Shown here one piece after another: positions 36,901 through 47,990 of a stretch of 64,000 bases of DNA (within the stretch, counting starts at the first letter, position 1; each line of letters begins with the position of its first letter). The translations under genes were made by a program, and so were the position numbers. The stretch comes from Xiphias gladius (taxonomy: Eukaryota; Chordata; Actinopteri; Istiophoriformes; Xiphiidae), in the NCBI RefSeq assembly GCF_016859285.1, contig NC_053409.1:22019976-22083975 (forward strand), in the 5' to 3' direction. The notes beneath the pieces are model-generated. The model saw only the letters and a program-made list of their open reading frames with translations, had not been told where the DNA came from and did no database searches.

Positions 36901-38394
36901 ACACAGAGGAGAAACGCAAGCACATAAAGAGCCTTATTGAGAAGATCCCCACTGCCAGGCCTGAGCTCTTCTCCTACCCTCTGGACTGGACTATGGTTGA
37001 CTCGGTAATAAGCCTGTGACATTTTGGATTTGAGGCTGTTTTATTAACTTTACTATATTTTGTAATGCTGTTTAAAAGGTAGAGTGAAGTGAGTAAATAT
37101 TCTGTCATTCCCCAGCTGAATTAATCGATTTAGTGATTCATTGGCTTATTTGCTGCCATAATGTGACCAGAAACTGAACATTCCACCATGAGTTGTTCTG
37201 ATTGTTCTCTCTGCAGACTCTGATGGATCGCCGTATCAGACCGTGGATTAATAAAAAGATCATTGAGTACATCGGCGAGGAGGAGCCCACTCTGGTTGAT
37301 TTTGTCTGTTCAAAGGTCAGTGATTTTTTTTTTTTTGTGAAACTCTGAACAGAAAACTAGAAAATAATTTGCCTGATATGAAGTTTCTCAAGTGTCAGAC
37401 TGCATTCTGTATTGTAAATTTTGGTTCCTTTTGGAAAAAATTAGTTCTTCTGAAGATGCCAAGTATTAAGTCCTTTTTTTTCTGCCCTCTTAAGTTTGTG
37501 GTGTTCCAGTGTTGGGCATGTTGCTCACTGTAATCAAATGGGTTTTTTTTTTTTTTCTTTTCTCCCTAGGTGATGGCACACAGCACCCCTCAGGGTATTC
37601 TTGATGATGTTGCTATGGTAAGTTGAAATTTTGGATCCCAAACCTAAGTCTGTTTAAATGTATCTTTTTCTGTGGGTTTTTGGTTATTTGAACTTGATGA
37701 GATCACTTGTTCAAAATAATTTCAATTTACACATTTCCTCTGGGAAAGTTTGGTTGATAGTTTGTACAGAAAACACACTGTTGAATTATAGTAAATGACA
37801 TAGATTTTTAAATTTATTGGTTCCGATCAATTTTCAGTGCCTTCAATTTGTCCATTATTTGGTTTATGACAAAATCCTGCAAAACTAATTACATTCCCAT
37901 CAGGCTCAGCTGTACTTTGGGTTCTAGTGCTTTAATTAGAAAATGTTAGCATGCTAACATGCTAAACTAAGATGGTGAACGTGGTTAACATAATACCTGC
38001 TTAACATCTTTGAGTGCTGTCATTGTGAGCATATTAGCATGCTGATGGCAGCATTTAGCTGCAAGCACCACTGTCCCTAATTATAGTCTGACAGACTAGT
38101 AGAACGGCTGTCATGAGACTCTCATGTAAGACGAAGCAGTGTTAATAGGTGAACAAATTAATTGGAACAGTAATTCATAGTTGGTCCTAAGTAATCCATG
38201 TACCTTCCATGCAACCAGTGTGATTCATTTCATAGATCTATTGAGCTGTTCGATATAATGTTTGTCTGAAAAAGTTGTCTAACCTGTCGGTTTGTTTCTA
38301 GGTTCTCGATGAAGAAGCAGAAGTATTCATAGTAAAAATGTGGAGGCTGTTGATATATGAAACAGAGGCCAAGAAGATCGGACTGGTGAAATAG
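26366..38394 (+). CDS. rbm25: RNA-binding protein 25 (RRM, ER-rich, PWI)
   Basis: Seventeen coding exons rebuild 826 aa (human 843): 26366-26471, 27082-27131, 27342-27512, 27983-28040, 28320-28480, 28596-28790, 28919-29002, 33198-33472, 34529-34640, 34781-34870, 35016-35089, 35176-35326, 36190-36598, 36700-37004, 37217-37315, 37570-37617, 38302-38394. A Pro-rich start (MSYPPPLNRQQIGLPQLPP) leads to an RRM at about 88-165 (TTTVFVGNISEKASDML; AFGFCEYKEPESTLRALRLL). Residues 276-500 are Arg/Glu/Asp-rich. The PWI domain fills the last ~90 residues (RRIRPWINKKIIEYIGEEE) and ends KKIGLVK. RBM25 is a nuclear-speckle factor with U1 snRNP that affects splice choice, including BCL2L1. The Arg/Glu exon has two competing donors. 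Most introns are short; intron 8 is 4.2 kb. Confidence 0.96.
27933..27963 (+). repeat. Poly-T run in front of rbm25 exon at 27983
   Basis: About 31 T's sit 20 bases before the acceptor of the exon encoding KCGIVLSWKRVQGASGKLQ. They act as an extreme polypyrimidine tract; length errors or polymorphism are likely. Confidence 0.85.
30956..30983 (+). repeat. (TTTA)n microsatellite
   Basis: About seven TTTA units occur in the large rbm25 intron. Confidence 0.85.
31921..31962. repeat. 11-bp perfect GC-rich hairpin in rbm25 intron
   Basis: GCAGGGGAGCA at 31921-31931 pairs exactly with TGCTCCCCTGC at 31952-31962 across a 20-base loop. It stands out in AT-rich intron sequence. Confidence 0.75.
33905..33960 (+). 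repeat. Short fragment of the 25236-25440 repeat family
   Basis: GGCACTTTATTAGGTGCGCC followed by TAGCTAAATCAAATGCAGTC is the leading part of a repeat I recall from many fish genomes. It lies in the rbm25 intron after the Arg/Glu-rich exon. Confidence 0.45.
37836..38122 (+). repeat. Dispersed teleost repeat in last rbm25 intron
   Basis: It has TTTGGTTTATGACAAAATCC, AACTAATTACATTCCCATCA, TTAGCATGCTAACATGCTAA and AGATGGTGAACGTGGTTAAC. These are later blocks of the family seen at 5741-6180. It is non-coding and fills much of the intron before the final exon. Confidence 0.6.
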
Positions 38395-38737
38395 AGACCA
38401 CATGTCTCTCTGACTGACTTCCTCAACTCACAGTTCTGCTACCTGCAGTTATCTGGTCCAGCAGACTGTAAACATGTGCCCGTACACCCCTCCATTCCTT
38501 AAGCAAGGAGCTGCTGCTTTGTATGTGTATGTGTTTGGAAGGGAAAGTCTGAGCTGTGAACAGAAAGGGTTTGCACAAACACACTGCATGATAAAACTTT
38601 GGTTGTATCTTTTTCCTTTGTTGATGCTGTTGAGGCAAAAGACAGCTGCATTTCATCCATCTGTTCTCCAATAAGTTGGACACATTCTGCTTTGATTTAC
38701 TGTTGTCATGTGGAGGCACTGCTCCGTTGTGTGAACT

Positions 38738-38743
38738 AATAAA
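38738..38743 (+). terminator. Poly(A) signal AATAAA for rbm25
   Basis: The canonical hexamer is 344 bases past the stop and is followed by T-rich and GT-rich sequence, fitting a cleavage site near 38760. Confidence 0.7.
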
Positions 38744-39689
38744 TATGCTTTTTTTAGACAGTGGTCTGTCTTTAATGTGTTGTCTACCTATTGTACTTTC
38801 TCTGGTTTTTAAAAGCAATTATGCTTGAGAAATAGTTTTTTGTTATATTCCTCTTCACTTTCTTCACTTTTCCGGCAGGATGGCAACAGCCGGGCCAGCC
38901 CTGTGAATGAAACATCCGTGACTGAGTAAATGAGTAAGTGATAAAGCTGCACCGATGGTCAGCCGGATGCCGTGTGACTAAGTGTCGGAGTTCCCCCGTT
39001 GGTCCTTACGATTCCAAATTGTATGGCTGCAGTCTATTGCGTCATCGGGGATGTGTTTACAAACAGTGCTGCCACCTTAGAGTCTCTGTCGCTAGATTTA
39101 CTGTCTTTTCACACCATTTTAGCGATTTTTCTTCCCAAAGCGCCTGGTGAAAAATCTAGGGACCTTTTGCACAAATCCTTTGCTGCAATGTAATTTAATT
39201 CAGTGTTCTCTCTGCATGTGTAAAATTAGTAGAATAATTAGATTTTCAACAACCTGGCAACCCATAAGTTAATACTAATGGCTATTAACTGATCTCTAAA
39301 CATTAGTAAATGATAAATATATATATATCAGAAATGTTTATTGAAATGTTTACTGATTACACATTTGGGCGATGCGGGCAAGTGCCCAAGGGCCCCAAAA
39401 CGCAGATTTACTATATTATACTATATTATTTGGGTTTATATAGTTTGATGAATTGTAAATTTGTCAGGAAGTTGCACCCCTAAAATAGAATATCAGCTGT
39501 GTCAGGTCCGTTATACTCCCATTTTATGGCCTTTTTCTCCAGGAAGGACTAAATCTATTTTCAAGACCTTAATTGTTTATTTTGAGCGCATTTGTTGTAA
39601 AAAAAAATTAATTTCGGTGTGTCAAGTATTTAACTTACAAAAAACCCTCAGGCAAGTTGAATTATTCCATCACAGACTTTTAAGGCATT

Positions 39690-39985
39690 AACAAGATCAT
39701 TTTCATTATCAGTGCATCCGAGAATTATTTTCTTTAATAATTGATTGATTGTTCAATGTAAAAAAAATGTCAGAAAATAGTGGAAAAACGATATATTAAC
39801 ATATTCAAATTGCCTTTTTTGTAGGACCACCTGTCCAAAACCCAATCATGCTGAGTTTACTGTCCTAGAAAACTGGGAATCGAGGAAATATTCACATTTG
39901 AGAAGCTGGTACAAGCAAATTTTTTGACATTTTTACTTAAGTAAATTAAGATTAATCAAATATCAAAACTCTTGCCAATTCTATG
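39690..39985 (+). repeat. AT-rich dispersed repeat, long copy
   Basis: The copy runs from GAGAATTATTTTCTTTAATA through AATGTCAGAAAATAGTGGAA, GAGTTTACTGTCCTAGAAAA and ATATTCACATTTGAGAAGCT to TAAGATTAATCAAATATCAA. The same ordered blocks are at 47715-47990, with shorter copies at 14545, 41935, 44640, 54160 and 61865. It is non-coding. Confidence 0.65.
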
Positions 39986-41203
39986 TCAAAAAAAAAATCA
40001 ACTAATCATTTCATATCTTGAGTACTGGTTGGTTTCTGGGTGGGTCCCTGAGAGCAAATTAAACTGCAGTCTATAGTGGTTATATTTTTCAGAGCTTTTT
40101 TGTGAGTACGTTCAGCTGTAGATGAAATGTATTGTTTTCTATGGACAATCAGCTCAGATAAATCTGGCCTTTCTTTTGTAAATTTTGATTTAAGAAGATA
40201 AAACTTAAGCAAAATAATAAACTAATTAATTGAAAGAGCAAGATTTCCTGTCGTAACCAGTGAATCAAAACAGTATATTTTCCTTCAGTAATGTAAATGG
40301 AGGGTATATATGATCAGTAAGGAATAATTCTAAGATATTTTTTAAAAAATATATATCTATATCAATGTACACACTTGCGTTCATGGTTCCAGATTTTAAA
40401 AAAATCTGAGGATTAAAGTTTCTCTTGTAAATGAATGACCACACCGGTAGCATTTATTTATGAAATGAGCAAAGTTTGAGGGTAAACTTAAGAACAGCAG
40501 TAGAAGGAAACAGCGAGTAACGTCCGATCCAATCAGTTTCTAAAGGTGGAGTTGACTGTGGTGAAATCCAGAAAATCAAGCACATCCTCCTCATTACAAG
40601 ATGAAGGGTTTGTTTGTTTTTTTTCCCCCCAAACAAAATCAAATAAAGATGTTGTTCTGTTGTTTTAGACACGTGACGATCAACATGCGGATACTCCTCC
40701 TCCTCCACCGGCTCTCGCGGAGACGTGGCAGCAGGACGCGCGGATGAACCGTGACCCGGAAACACTCTTCCTTGGCACCAACCAAGAGGATGCTCGGTTA
40801 GCAACTTTTGTTAGCTGCTGACCAATTCGGGAAGTTGCAATATCGCCCTTGACAGCTGAATCTCGAAGGAGCGATGCGGGTTATCGGTTGTTTGCGGGCG
40901 AGGGGTTAGCGTTCCCGGCTTTTTAATTTGTGCAATTTGAGGTCCGGACAATTGCCGAAGCCCAGTTAGCTTAGGTTCGCTAAAGCCATCGAGGCCAGAG
41001 GCTGCAACTTCTCTGTTTGGTTAACGTGGATGTGTGGTAGCGGGCTGAACAGGACCAACAGCCATCGCCAGCCAACGACTGCTGTCCGGGGCATGCTGCT
41101 TAACTTGACGAGCACGAATCAAAGTCCGTGTTGAAAATAATAGGTGGACGTCGCCTTTGATGGTGTAGCCTAGCGGGAGATTCACCGAAGAGAGAGTGCA
41201 GCC

Positions 41204-44200
41204 ATGGACGATTTTAGCTCCATCAGCCTGCTGTCTCTTGCGATGTTGGTGGGATGTTATGTGGCCGGGACAATACCTTTGGCAGTCAACTTTTCAGAGG
41301 TGAGTTTCCACCGTGCGAAGCTTTGTACAGGTGCGTCCCGGGAGCTAACTTTGTCAGTAGCCACGTTCCCCAATCCTAGTGAGGTAAAAGTTCACCTGTC
41401 AGTGCCTTTAAGCAGAAGCAAGGGTTGCACCATGAAGCATGCAGTGTTATCAGTGGACATTTTGTTTCTACGGGGGGCTGAGAGACAATGAGGCTGCCTT
41501 GTGCCGAGGCTCTGTTTGTGACTCTCTTGTTTCTCCAGGAAAAGCTGAAGCTGATCACTGTGCTGGGAGCAGGGCTGCTCTGTGGGACCGCGCTCGCTGT
41601 TATCATTCCTGAAGGGGTCCACGCACTCTACGAGGAAATCCTTGAAGGTAGAGTTCCCCCAAAAAGACTGGGGCGCCCGGGTGCAGTTCCATGAGGACTA
41701 CCCACAGTTTGTCTCTTCTTCCGGCATAAATTGGGGAAAGACAGTTTTAGTGTCGCTAGAGGGGCCTATTTTTTTGGTGAACCTTGCTTTAGTCTGTAAA
41801 ACATCAGAAAACAGTGAATAACGCCAACGTGCTGCAAAGTAGGGATATCTGGCAAACTTCACCCACCTCGAGGTGCGTGGAAAGGGGAAAAACTTTGACC
41901 GTAGAGTTGTTCAATGTATCACAAGTGCTGCTGGAGTTTAGAGCTCTGTTTAAAACCCACAGCAATGTCTTCAAGTGGCTTGTTTTGTCCAACCAACAGT
42001 CCAAAATGAAATGAAAAGATGTTCAATTTAAAAACATATAAACTAAATGTGGAAAAAATTCAGTTTCAGTCGACTAGATTTCACCAGGATTATCCGCTCG
42101 GTATCAGTACTGCTGTCCAGCTATTCCTGGGCACATTTATTAAAAACTAAATTAACATAGTTTAAACTGTACTGTTTGCACTTTCTGTTGATCAAGAGTA
42201 CTGGTGTCCAGATTTCAGTTTGAAAGGATATAGATTACTTTTTTCCCCCTGTACACCTGTCCAGCTGATTCCAGATAATGCCACAGTAATACCAGACGGT
42301 GCTCTTGAACACAGCTCTAAGTATCAGCCTGTTCATTTATTCCATAAGTTACAGACGATACTTGCATACGTCTGTACTTTTCCGATTTCAGCATCGGTTT
42401 GTGGTTCTTGTCCTGTAAAGTCCTGTGATTTAAAATGATTTGAGAGTGGGTGTCCTGGTGGGCAAGAGGTTAAAGACGTTGACCGTGTCATTGAAATTTT
42501 TCTCCTTTCACTTTGTGTCAGTTCTCTACTGTATGTGATCAAAAAAAAGAGAGAAAAAAAAGCGCTTTGTCAGGGCTCCAGGCGCCTTCAGTAGTGCCGC
42601 AGGCCAGAAAGACTCCGGAAGAAAACTAAGAATAGAGCGTATTCACTCACCGAGCACTTTATTAGAAACACTTGTGCAACCGCTTATTCGTGCAGTTATC
42701 GAATCAGTCAATCATGTGGCGGCAGTGCAGTGCATAAAATCGTGCAGATTACAGGGTCAGGAGCTTCGGTGCAGGACTGTGCGGCCGACCAATCTGCAGA
42801 AATGACGTGGAGCAGAATCTCAAAGGGATGTTTCCAACATCCTGTGGAATCCAGGTCGAGAGGAATTGAGCGAAGCGAAGGGAGGCCCTACCCAGTGTCA
42901 GTATGTTGTTCCCAATAAAGTGCTCGGTGAACGTCTACAGATAATACACACATTTGCTTATGTAGACTGGAACCGTTTGAATCGTATTCAAACAGAGCAA
43001 AGTACGGTGAGAGATAAGTGCAACCAGTTGACGTCTATTTCTGTTATGCAACAAAATTTGTCAAACACAGATGTTTGTTTTGGGATCGTTTGCATAGTAA
43101 CTGTGTCTAAGAGGAACGCGAGGTGGGTTTGTGATGGTCTCCTGACCCGTGTGTCTTCAGGTGGACACCACAGCCACGGCCAGGTTGGAGCCGTGGAGTT
43201 GTCTGAGCCAAAGGGTGAAGCGGAAGCCGCCCTTGGCGCCAGTGGGAATCATGAGCACAGTCATGAGCAGCTTCACGCCTGCATCGGAGTGTCTCTGGTC
43301 CTGGGCTTTGTCTTTATGCTACTGGTGGACCAAATAGGAAGCTCTCATGTGCACAACACTGAAGGTCAGTATTACAGGGGGCGACAAACGCAAAGATTAA
43401 AGCATCCAAAGGACTTGTTTCTTAGAAATTCCCAGTACCCAGGTCCCGATCGTCTTTGTGGAGACTTAGTTTGGGAAACATGGGGCTTGGCGACAGCAGC
43501 TTTGTCATTAGCCTCAACTAGTGCTAATGACGCTGGAAGAAAATTGTTTCCTGAAATACACCAAAAACGCCGCCAGACTGCTCAACTGCAAACTCTGTTT
43601 TCCTGGATGCACCCACGTTCAGCGCCAAACAATTTAAGAGCTCTTATCTGAGCAGCTAACGCTCTGCAAACCTTTTACAAAATCTGTGAGACCACACAGT
43701 TCTTACTCGGTGTGGAGATAACGATCTGTAATCACTGCTTGGTTCTACATTTATATATTTCTCGAACATATAATAATTGGTAATGACAAAGTTTTTTTTT
43801 TTCTGACTGGTTGTTTTTGTCTGGTTTAGACCCAGAGTCGGCAAGAGTCACCTCTTCAAAAATCACCACCACCCTGGGTCTTGTGGTCCACGCTGCAGGT
43901 GGGTTCGGGTTCATTCGCTGTCTCATGTCTCATGATGGTACTAGACTTACAAAACCGCTGCTGTGGCAGAGAATGGTCCTCTCGCCACTAGATTTGCTTA
44001 TACAAAATGGACAATATAGGTGTGATCAGACAGATGTTGTGTTTGACTTTGTCTGAACATTTACTCAGATTTTCCGTTATTTGTTAAAAATGTTAGTTAT
44101 TCTCTGGTGCAACTAAGTTCACTTGTTGATCGACAAGCGAACCTCACTGTGAATTGAGCCCGAGCATGGCTGTAATTTGGAAAATTCAAAATATCACTGC

Positions 44201-45531
44201 GATTTATTTAGTAAGTCTAAGCAGCAATAGGACTCTGTTAATGTGGTTGTACTAATGACCAAAGATTACACTTGTCTCGTTGACGCTGTCTTTGTCTCCA
44301 GCTGATGGAGTGGCGCTTGGAGCTGCTGCCTCTACCTCTCAGACCAGCGTTCAGCTCATCGTCTTTGTAGCCATCATGCTGCATAAGGTAATAGTGGCTC
44401 ATGCCACGAACGGCAAACAGTTGTTTTTCAACATCCTTTTTCATACTTTAGATTTATTGAATACGTATATACCAATCAAACGTACGTAGCACCGGTAGAG
44501 CTGACACAAATAACTGTTTCGGGCAAAAATGCCAAACACTCAGCTGTTCCAACATCACATTCGTGAGCATTAGCTGCTTTTCCTCGTCTCTGATTTGGTT
44601 AGTGATCATTTTTTGAGTTTTACACTGTTTGACTGATAGAAAAAAGGCATATAGGAATTTGCGATGGGCACTTTTTACTATGTTCTGACAATTTATAGAC
44701 CAAATGATTAATCGAGAAAATAATCTGCAAATTGATCAATAATTAAACATAATAATAATTTGCGCCCTAAGCAGCGGTACACCTTAACTGTGAAACTATG
44801 TGAGCTCTGCTGCTTTGTCGCCTGCAGGCCCCAGCAGCGTTTGGCCTGGTGTCTTTCCTGATGCATGCTGGTCTTGAGAGGAACCGCATCCGCAAACACC
44901 TCCTGGTCTTCGCCTTGGCAGCACCCGTCCTCGCCATGCTCACATTTTTAGGCCTCAGTCAGGTAAATATTATTACTTTATTATAACTGTGTTTTAACTT
45001 TGAAAGGTTAACCGGCCTGAGCCGAACCAGCTGTCATCTTATTAGACTGTGTTAAACAATGAAAAAGAACGAGCTTCCGTCAACTATGTCCGTGCTCTGT
45101 CTTGGAAAACCGCTGTGGCTGGGAAGACTTCGCGGTTCTCTACAAGAGCCATTTACAAGACATAAGATATGAAATGGTTCAACAAATGCATTTCATCAAC
45201 ATGTGATCCATCTGAGAGGAAATGCCTCTTCGGGGAACAAAATTTTTACCCAGATATTTTGCCTCACATTGTTCGTTTTTGTGTCTTCTACCCTCAGAGC
45301 AGCAAAGAGGCCCTGTCGGACTTCAACGCCACCGGCGTCGCCATGCTCTTCTCAGCTGGCACCTTCCTCTACGTGGCCACCGTCCACGTCCTCCCTGAGG
45401 TGGGGGGTGGCGGCCACAGTCACGCTCCCGCGGGAGGGAACGGGGGGAAGGGACTGAGCAAGGTGGAGGTGGGAGCTCTGGTGTTGGGCTGCCTCATTCC
45501 TCTGGTCCTGTCTGTCGGTCACCACCATTAG
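41204..45531 (+). CDS. slc39a9: ZIP9 zinc transporter / membrane androgen receptor
   Basis: Seven coding exons join in frame: 41204-41299, 41539-41647, 43161-43364, 43830-43898, 44302-44387, 44828-44962, 45298-45531 (stop 45529-45531), giving 310 aa (human 307 as I recall). The start [20 protein letters not shown] and the end [15 protein letters not shown] match human ZIP9. Several hydrophobic helices are visible. A His-rich loop ([17 protein letters not shown]) precedes [17 protein letters not shown]. Transport motifs are HAAADGVALG from His157 and MLHKAPAAFGL from about 185. ZIP9 moves zinc into the cytosol from the Golgi/secretory pathway and cell surface, and is known as a membrane androgen receptor first described in a croaker fish. 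Intron 2 (41648-43160) carries a Tc1 remnant and a SINE-like block; the others show little. Confidence 0.97.
41935..42060 (+). repeat. Fragment of the AT-rich dispersed repeat
   Basis: CAATGTCTTCAAGTGGCTTG, TTTTGTCCAACCAACAGTCC and the following AT-rich bases match a middle part of the family seen at 61865-62105. It lies in slc39a9 intron 2. Confidence 0.5.
42447..42560 (+). repeat. Degenerate tRNA-SINE-like block
   Basis: GTGTCCTGGTGGGCAAGAGG, then GACCGTGTC, then TTTCACTTTGTGTCAGTTCT and CTACTGTATGTGATC with an A-rich tail resemble the end and tail of a fish tRNA-derived SINE. The promoter boxes are too worn to confirm. Confidence 0.35.
42642..42935. mobile_element. Internally deleted Tc1/mariner-like element
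   Basis: The left end CACCGAGCACTTTATTAGAA and the right end CCCAATAAAGTGCTCGGTG are inverted repeats with TA at both flanks (42640-42641, 42936-42937). Inside, CAATCATGTGGCGGCAGTGC is the left end of a full-length Tc1-like element I recall. It jumps directly to right-end sequence (ATCTCAAAGGGATGTTTCCA; GGGAGGCCCTACCCAGTGTC). The transposase region, roughly 1 kb, is gone, so it cannot move itself. It lies in slc39a9 intron 2. Confidence 0.8.
44640..44755. repeat. Fragment of the AT-rich dispersed repeat
   Basis: ATTTATAGACCAAATGATTA, then ATCGAGAAAATAATCTGCAA and ATTGATCAATAATT, is an end of the family. It lies in slc39a9 intron 5. Confidence 0.5.
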
Positions 45532-47714
45532 AACCACAGTTCAGGACGGATTCAAGACAGGTGTACAGGGGAAAGAAGCAGAAACGGAGACTGGAAACAT
45601 TGTGGATTTAAATGTCTTATTGCTTGTCTGCCGATGGACCTCGTGGACCAGACTGGTGCTCGTTGCGGGGGGACATCTCGTGACCCCAAACTGAAGTTGA
45701 AACAGGGATTGAATAATGTTAGGGAAATCAGAGTTGTTGCAGTGACAACCAAGGCACACAACAATGCTTTTTTTTTTTTTTTCTCCTCCTGACGCTGGCA
45801 ACGAAACATGGCACAGCTACTGTACGTGTCCATTTACGCCACCAGATATGTTGATCTTTTTTCTGAGAGGCCAGAGGACAGTTAGCCCGGTTCAATTAGA
45901 TCACTGTGGAGTTTTCCGTGTTGCATTATCGCGCCTGTCCAAAGTCAGAGAGCCAACCCTGATTTCATTACGGTCATGTTTTGCTAGATGGCAGTTGCAC
46001 AGTGAGATTTAGGTCGTCTTGATCAAGCTTGTGATATCGAGGAGGCTAAACTTCTTTTTATGTAATTGTACAGATCTCTTAGCAACAATCCCGACTGATT
46101 TGGACGAGTTTTCAAGTGCCATATTAGCAGGTTTGAAGCAGACCCCTAAAGAAACAGCGCCGCACGGACATTACAGTTTGTAGAAGACGTATCTTTCTAA
46201 TTTTCTTAGCGACAGAGATCTTGTTCTCGCAGCCGACTATGAAGCAGGATGAGGGATCGGCGCAATTAACCAGCCAGATGCCCCTCACAGTTTTGGCTTT
46301 GGCTAGTGAGTTGGCCCGGCAAAGCGGAGGTTTATCCTGTTGTGACCAGCTGTTTCTTGGCCCGACGGGAAGCCGAGTTATGATGGATACTGATAGTGTG
46401 TTTCCTATAAAACCACATGCTTAGGTTTATGGTCCAGTCAGCTTAAACCCGAGCCCTGCATCCAGCCTCCATGTATCACAACAACATGTGTCACTTTTCT
46501 TTTACCTGAGCAGTTTCGGGACGTGTTGATTTCTGTTCTGTTTTACCTGGATAGTAATCATAGAGATTGCAGGAAAAAAATCTGTATAGAATTGTCTTAA
46601 GTGGCTTTGATCTATAGAGTGTTAACGTAGCTTATTTAGAGGTGGAGGGTTATTTCAGTAGGTGTGAATGAATGAATGACTTGCCTTTATAGAGGTCATT
46701 AACTGGATGAACTCGTGTAGGGACCATTGGCTCAGGAGGACAGACATATTACAGACTTTGTGAGAATTCGAACAGACCTTTTTTTTTTTTAATTTTTTTT
46801 TTTTTTTTTGAGTTACTTTGATCCTCACTAATTAATTATACCTGAGCAATAATTGTAAAAAAAGTGAAACTGGGGCAAAGTCACTTCTTTTTTCAGGAGT
46901 GCAGCTGAGTTTGAAATGGGTACATACGGTTTGCCTTCATCTTCAAAGCACCTGTTGATCTTGATTCACATATCAAGATCCGTCAGACGGATGCTCCTGA
47001 ACGCAGCCTCGCCCCGACATCCCTGTCTCTGCTCCATTAAAAAAAAAAATGTTAACCGGGTTGATTAATTAAAATCTAAGTAGGCTGCTCCCTTTTCTAT
47101 CAGGACGCACGGATAATGCGAGCGTCGCTGTGCCTGCTCACAGCAGAGCTCGTGTGTATGTATATGTGTGTATACTGTACAGAGTAACTTCTTCCTTCCA
47201 CAATCTACCACGATCTCTTGTGTGAGATGCAACTGCTTACTCACACATACATTTTTATTTTTTTTGATTTGAGTTTTTTGGGCATGGGCGGACTGTTGTT
47301 TGCAGTACAGACACAAGGGGCAACAGACAGCCTGAGGAGTCTCTGTTGTATGTACAAACTTAATGGGTTTTACACTCTCATCGTCAATTACTTCATACTT
47401 CTACGACGAGAAGAAACTCGTCGTGATGTTTTAGCTTCTTTGCGTGAATGCGAGAGGAAAGTGGTGGGTCGCGTGCAGACCAGCAGCTGCATGACTGTTC
47501 TGTGTTTTTTACGGAACGCTGTAAATGTAAGACAAAAGGGAAAAACACAACACAGTGTTGCTTTACGCCCCGGGCATGTTGGCGGACAGCCCCATTATGT
47601 GCAATTCCATCTTTCTAACCAAGAAATCAGAATCGCTGCTTAGATGTGGCATTTACACGTTTTCCACCCTTACGACAAAAACCATTGAAATGAATCCACG
47701 GTTCGCTGGTATAT

Positions 47715-47990
47715 GTGATTATTTTCATTATTTATTAACCTGCTGAATGTTCTTTCGTTTAATAGTTTGATCTAAAAAATAATGTCAGAAAATTGTGAAA
47801 AATGGTCCAAGGTGACGTCTTTGAATGTCTTACTTTGGTCCTAAAACCCAAATATTTCCAGTTTACTATCATACAAGTCTAAGAAAACTGGAAAATTCTC
47901 TCATTTCAGAAACTGGAACCTTTGAATTTTTATTTGAAAAATTACTTAAACAATTAATCAACAATTTTGCTAATTGATTAATTTCCCGTT
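47715..47990 (+). repeat. AT-rich dispersed repeat, long copy
   Basis: The copy runs from GTGATTATTTTCATTATTTA through AATGTCAGAAAATTGTGAAA, GTCTTTGAATGTCTTACTTT and ATTTCCAGTTTACTATCATA to TTTTGCTAATTGATTAATTT. It is the fullest copy here. Confidence 0.65.

Larger units (their letters stand above)
38395..41203. other. rbm25 3' UTR and slc39a9 promoter spacer
   Basis: The rbm25 3' UTR probably ends soon after the AATAAA at 38738. A dispersed AT-rich repeat lies at 39690-39985. From about 40660 the sequence turns CpG-rich up to the slc39a9 start, suggesting a CpG promoter and 5' UTR. No other gene is supported. Confidence 0.55.

Noticed and set aside
42866-43651. 261-codon open frame in slc39a9
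   Set aside because: It starts inside the Tc1-like remnant, passes through the true exon at 43161-43364 in frame and runs on into intron. It is accidental read-through, not a separate gene.
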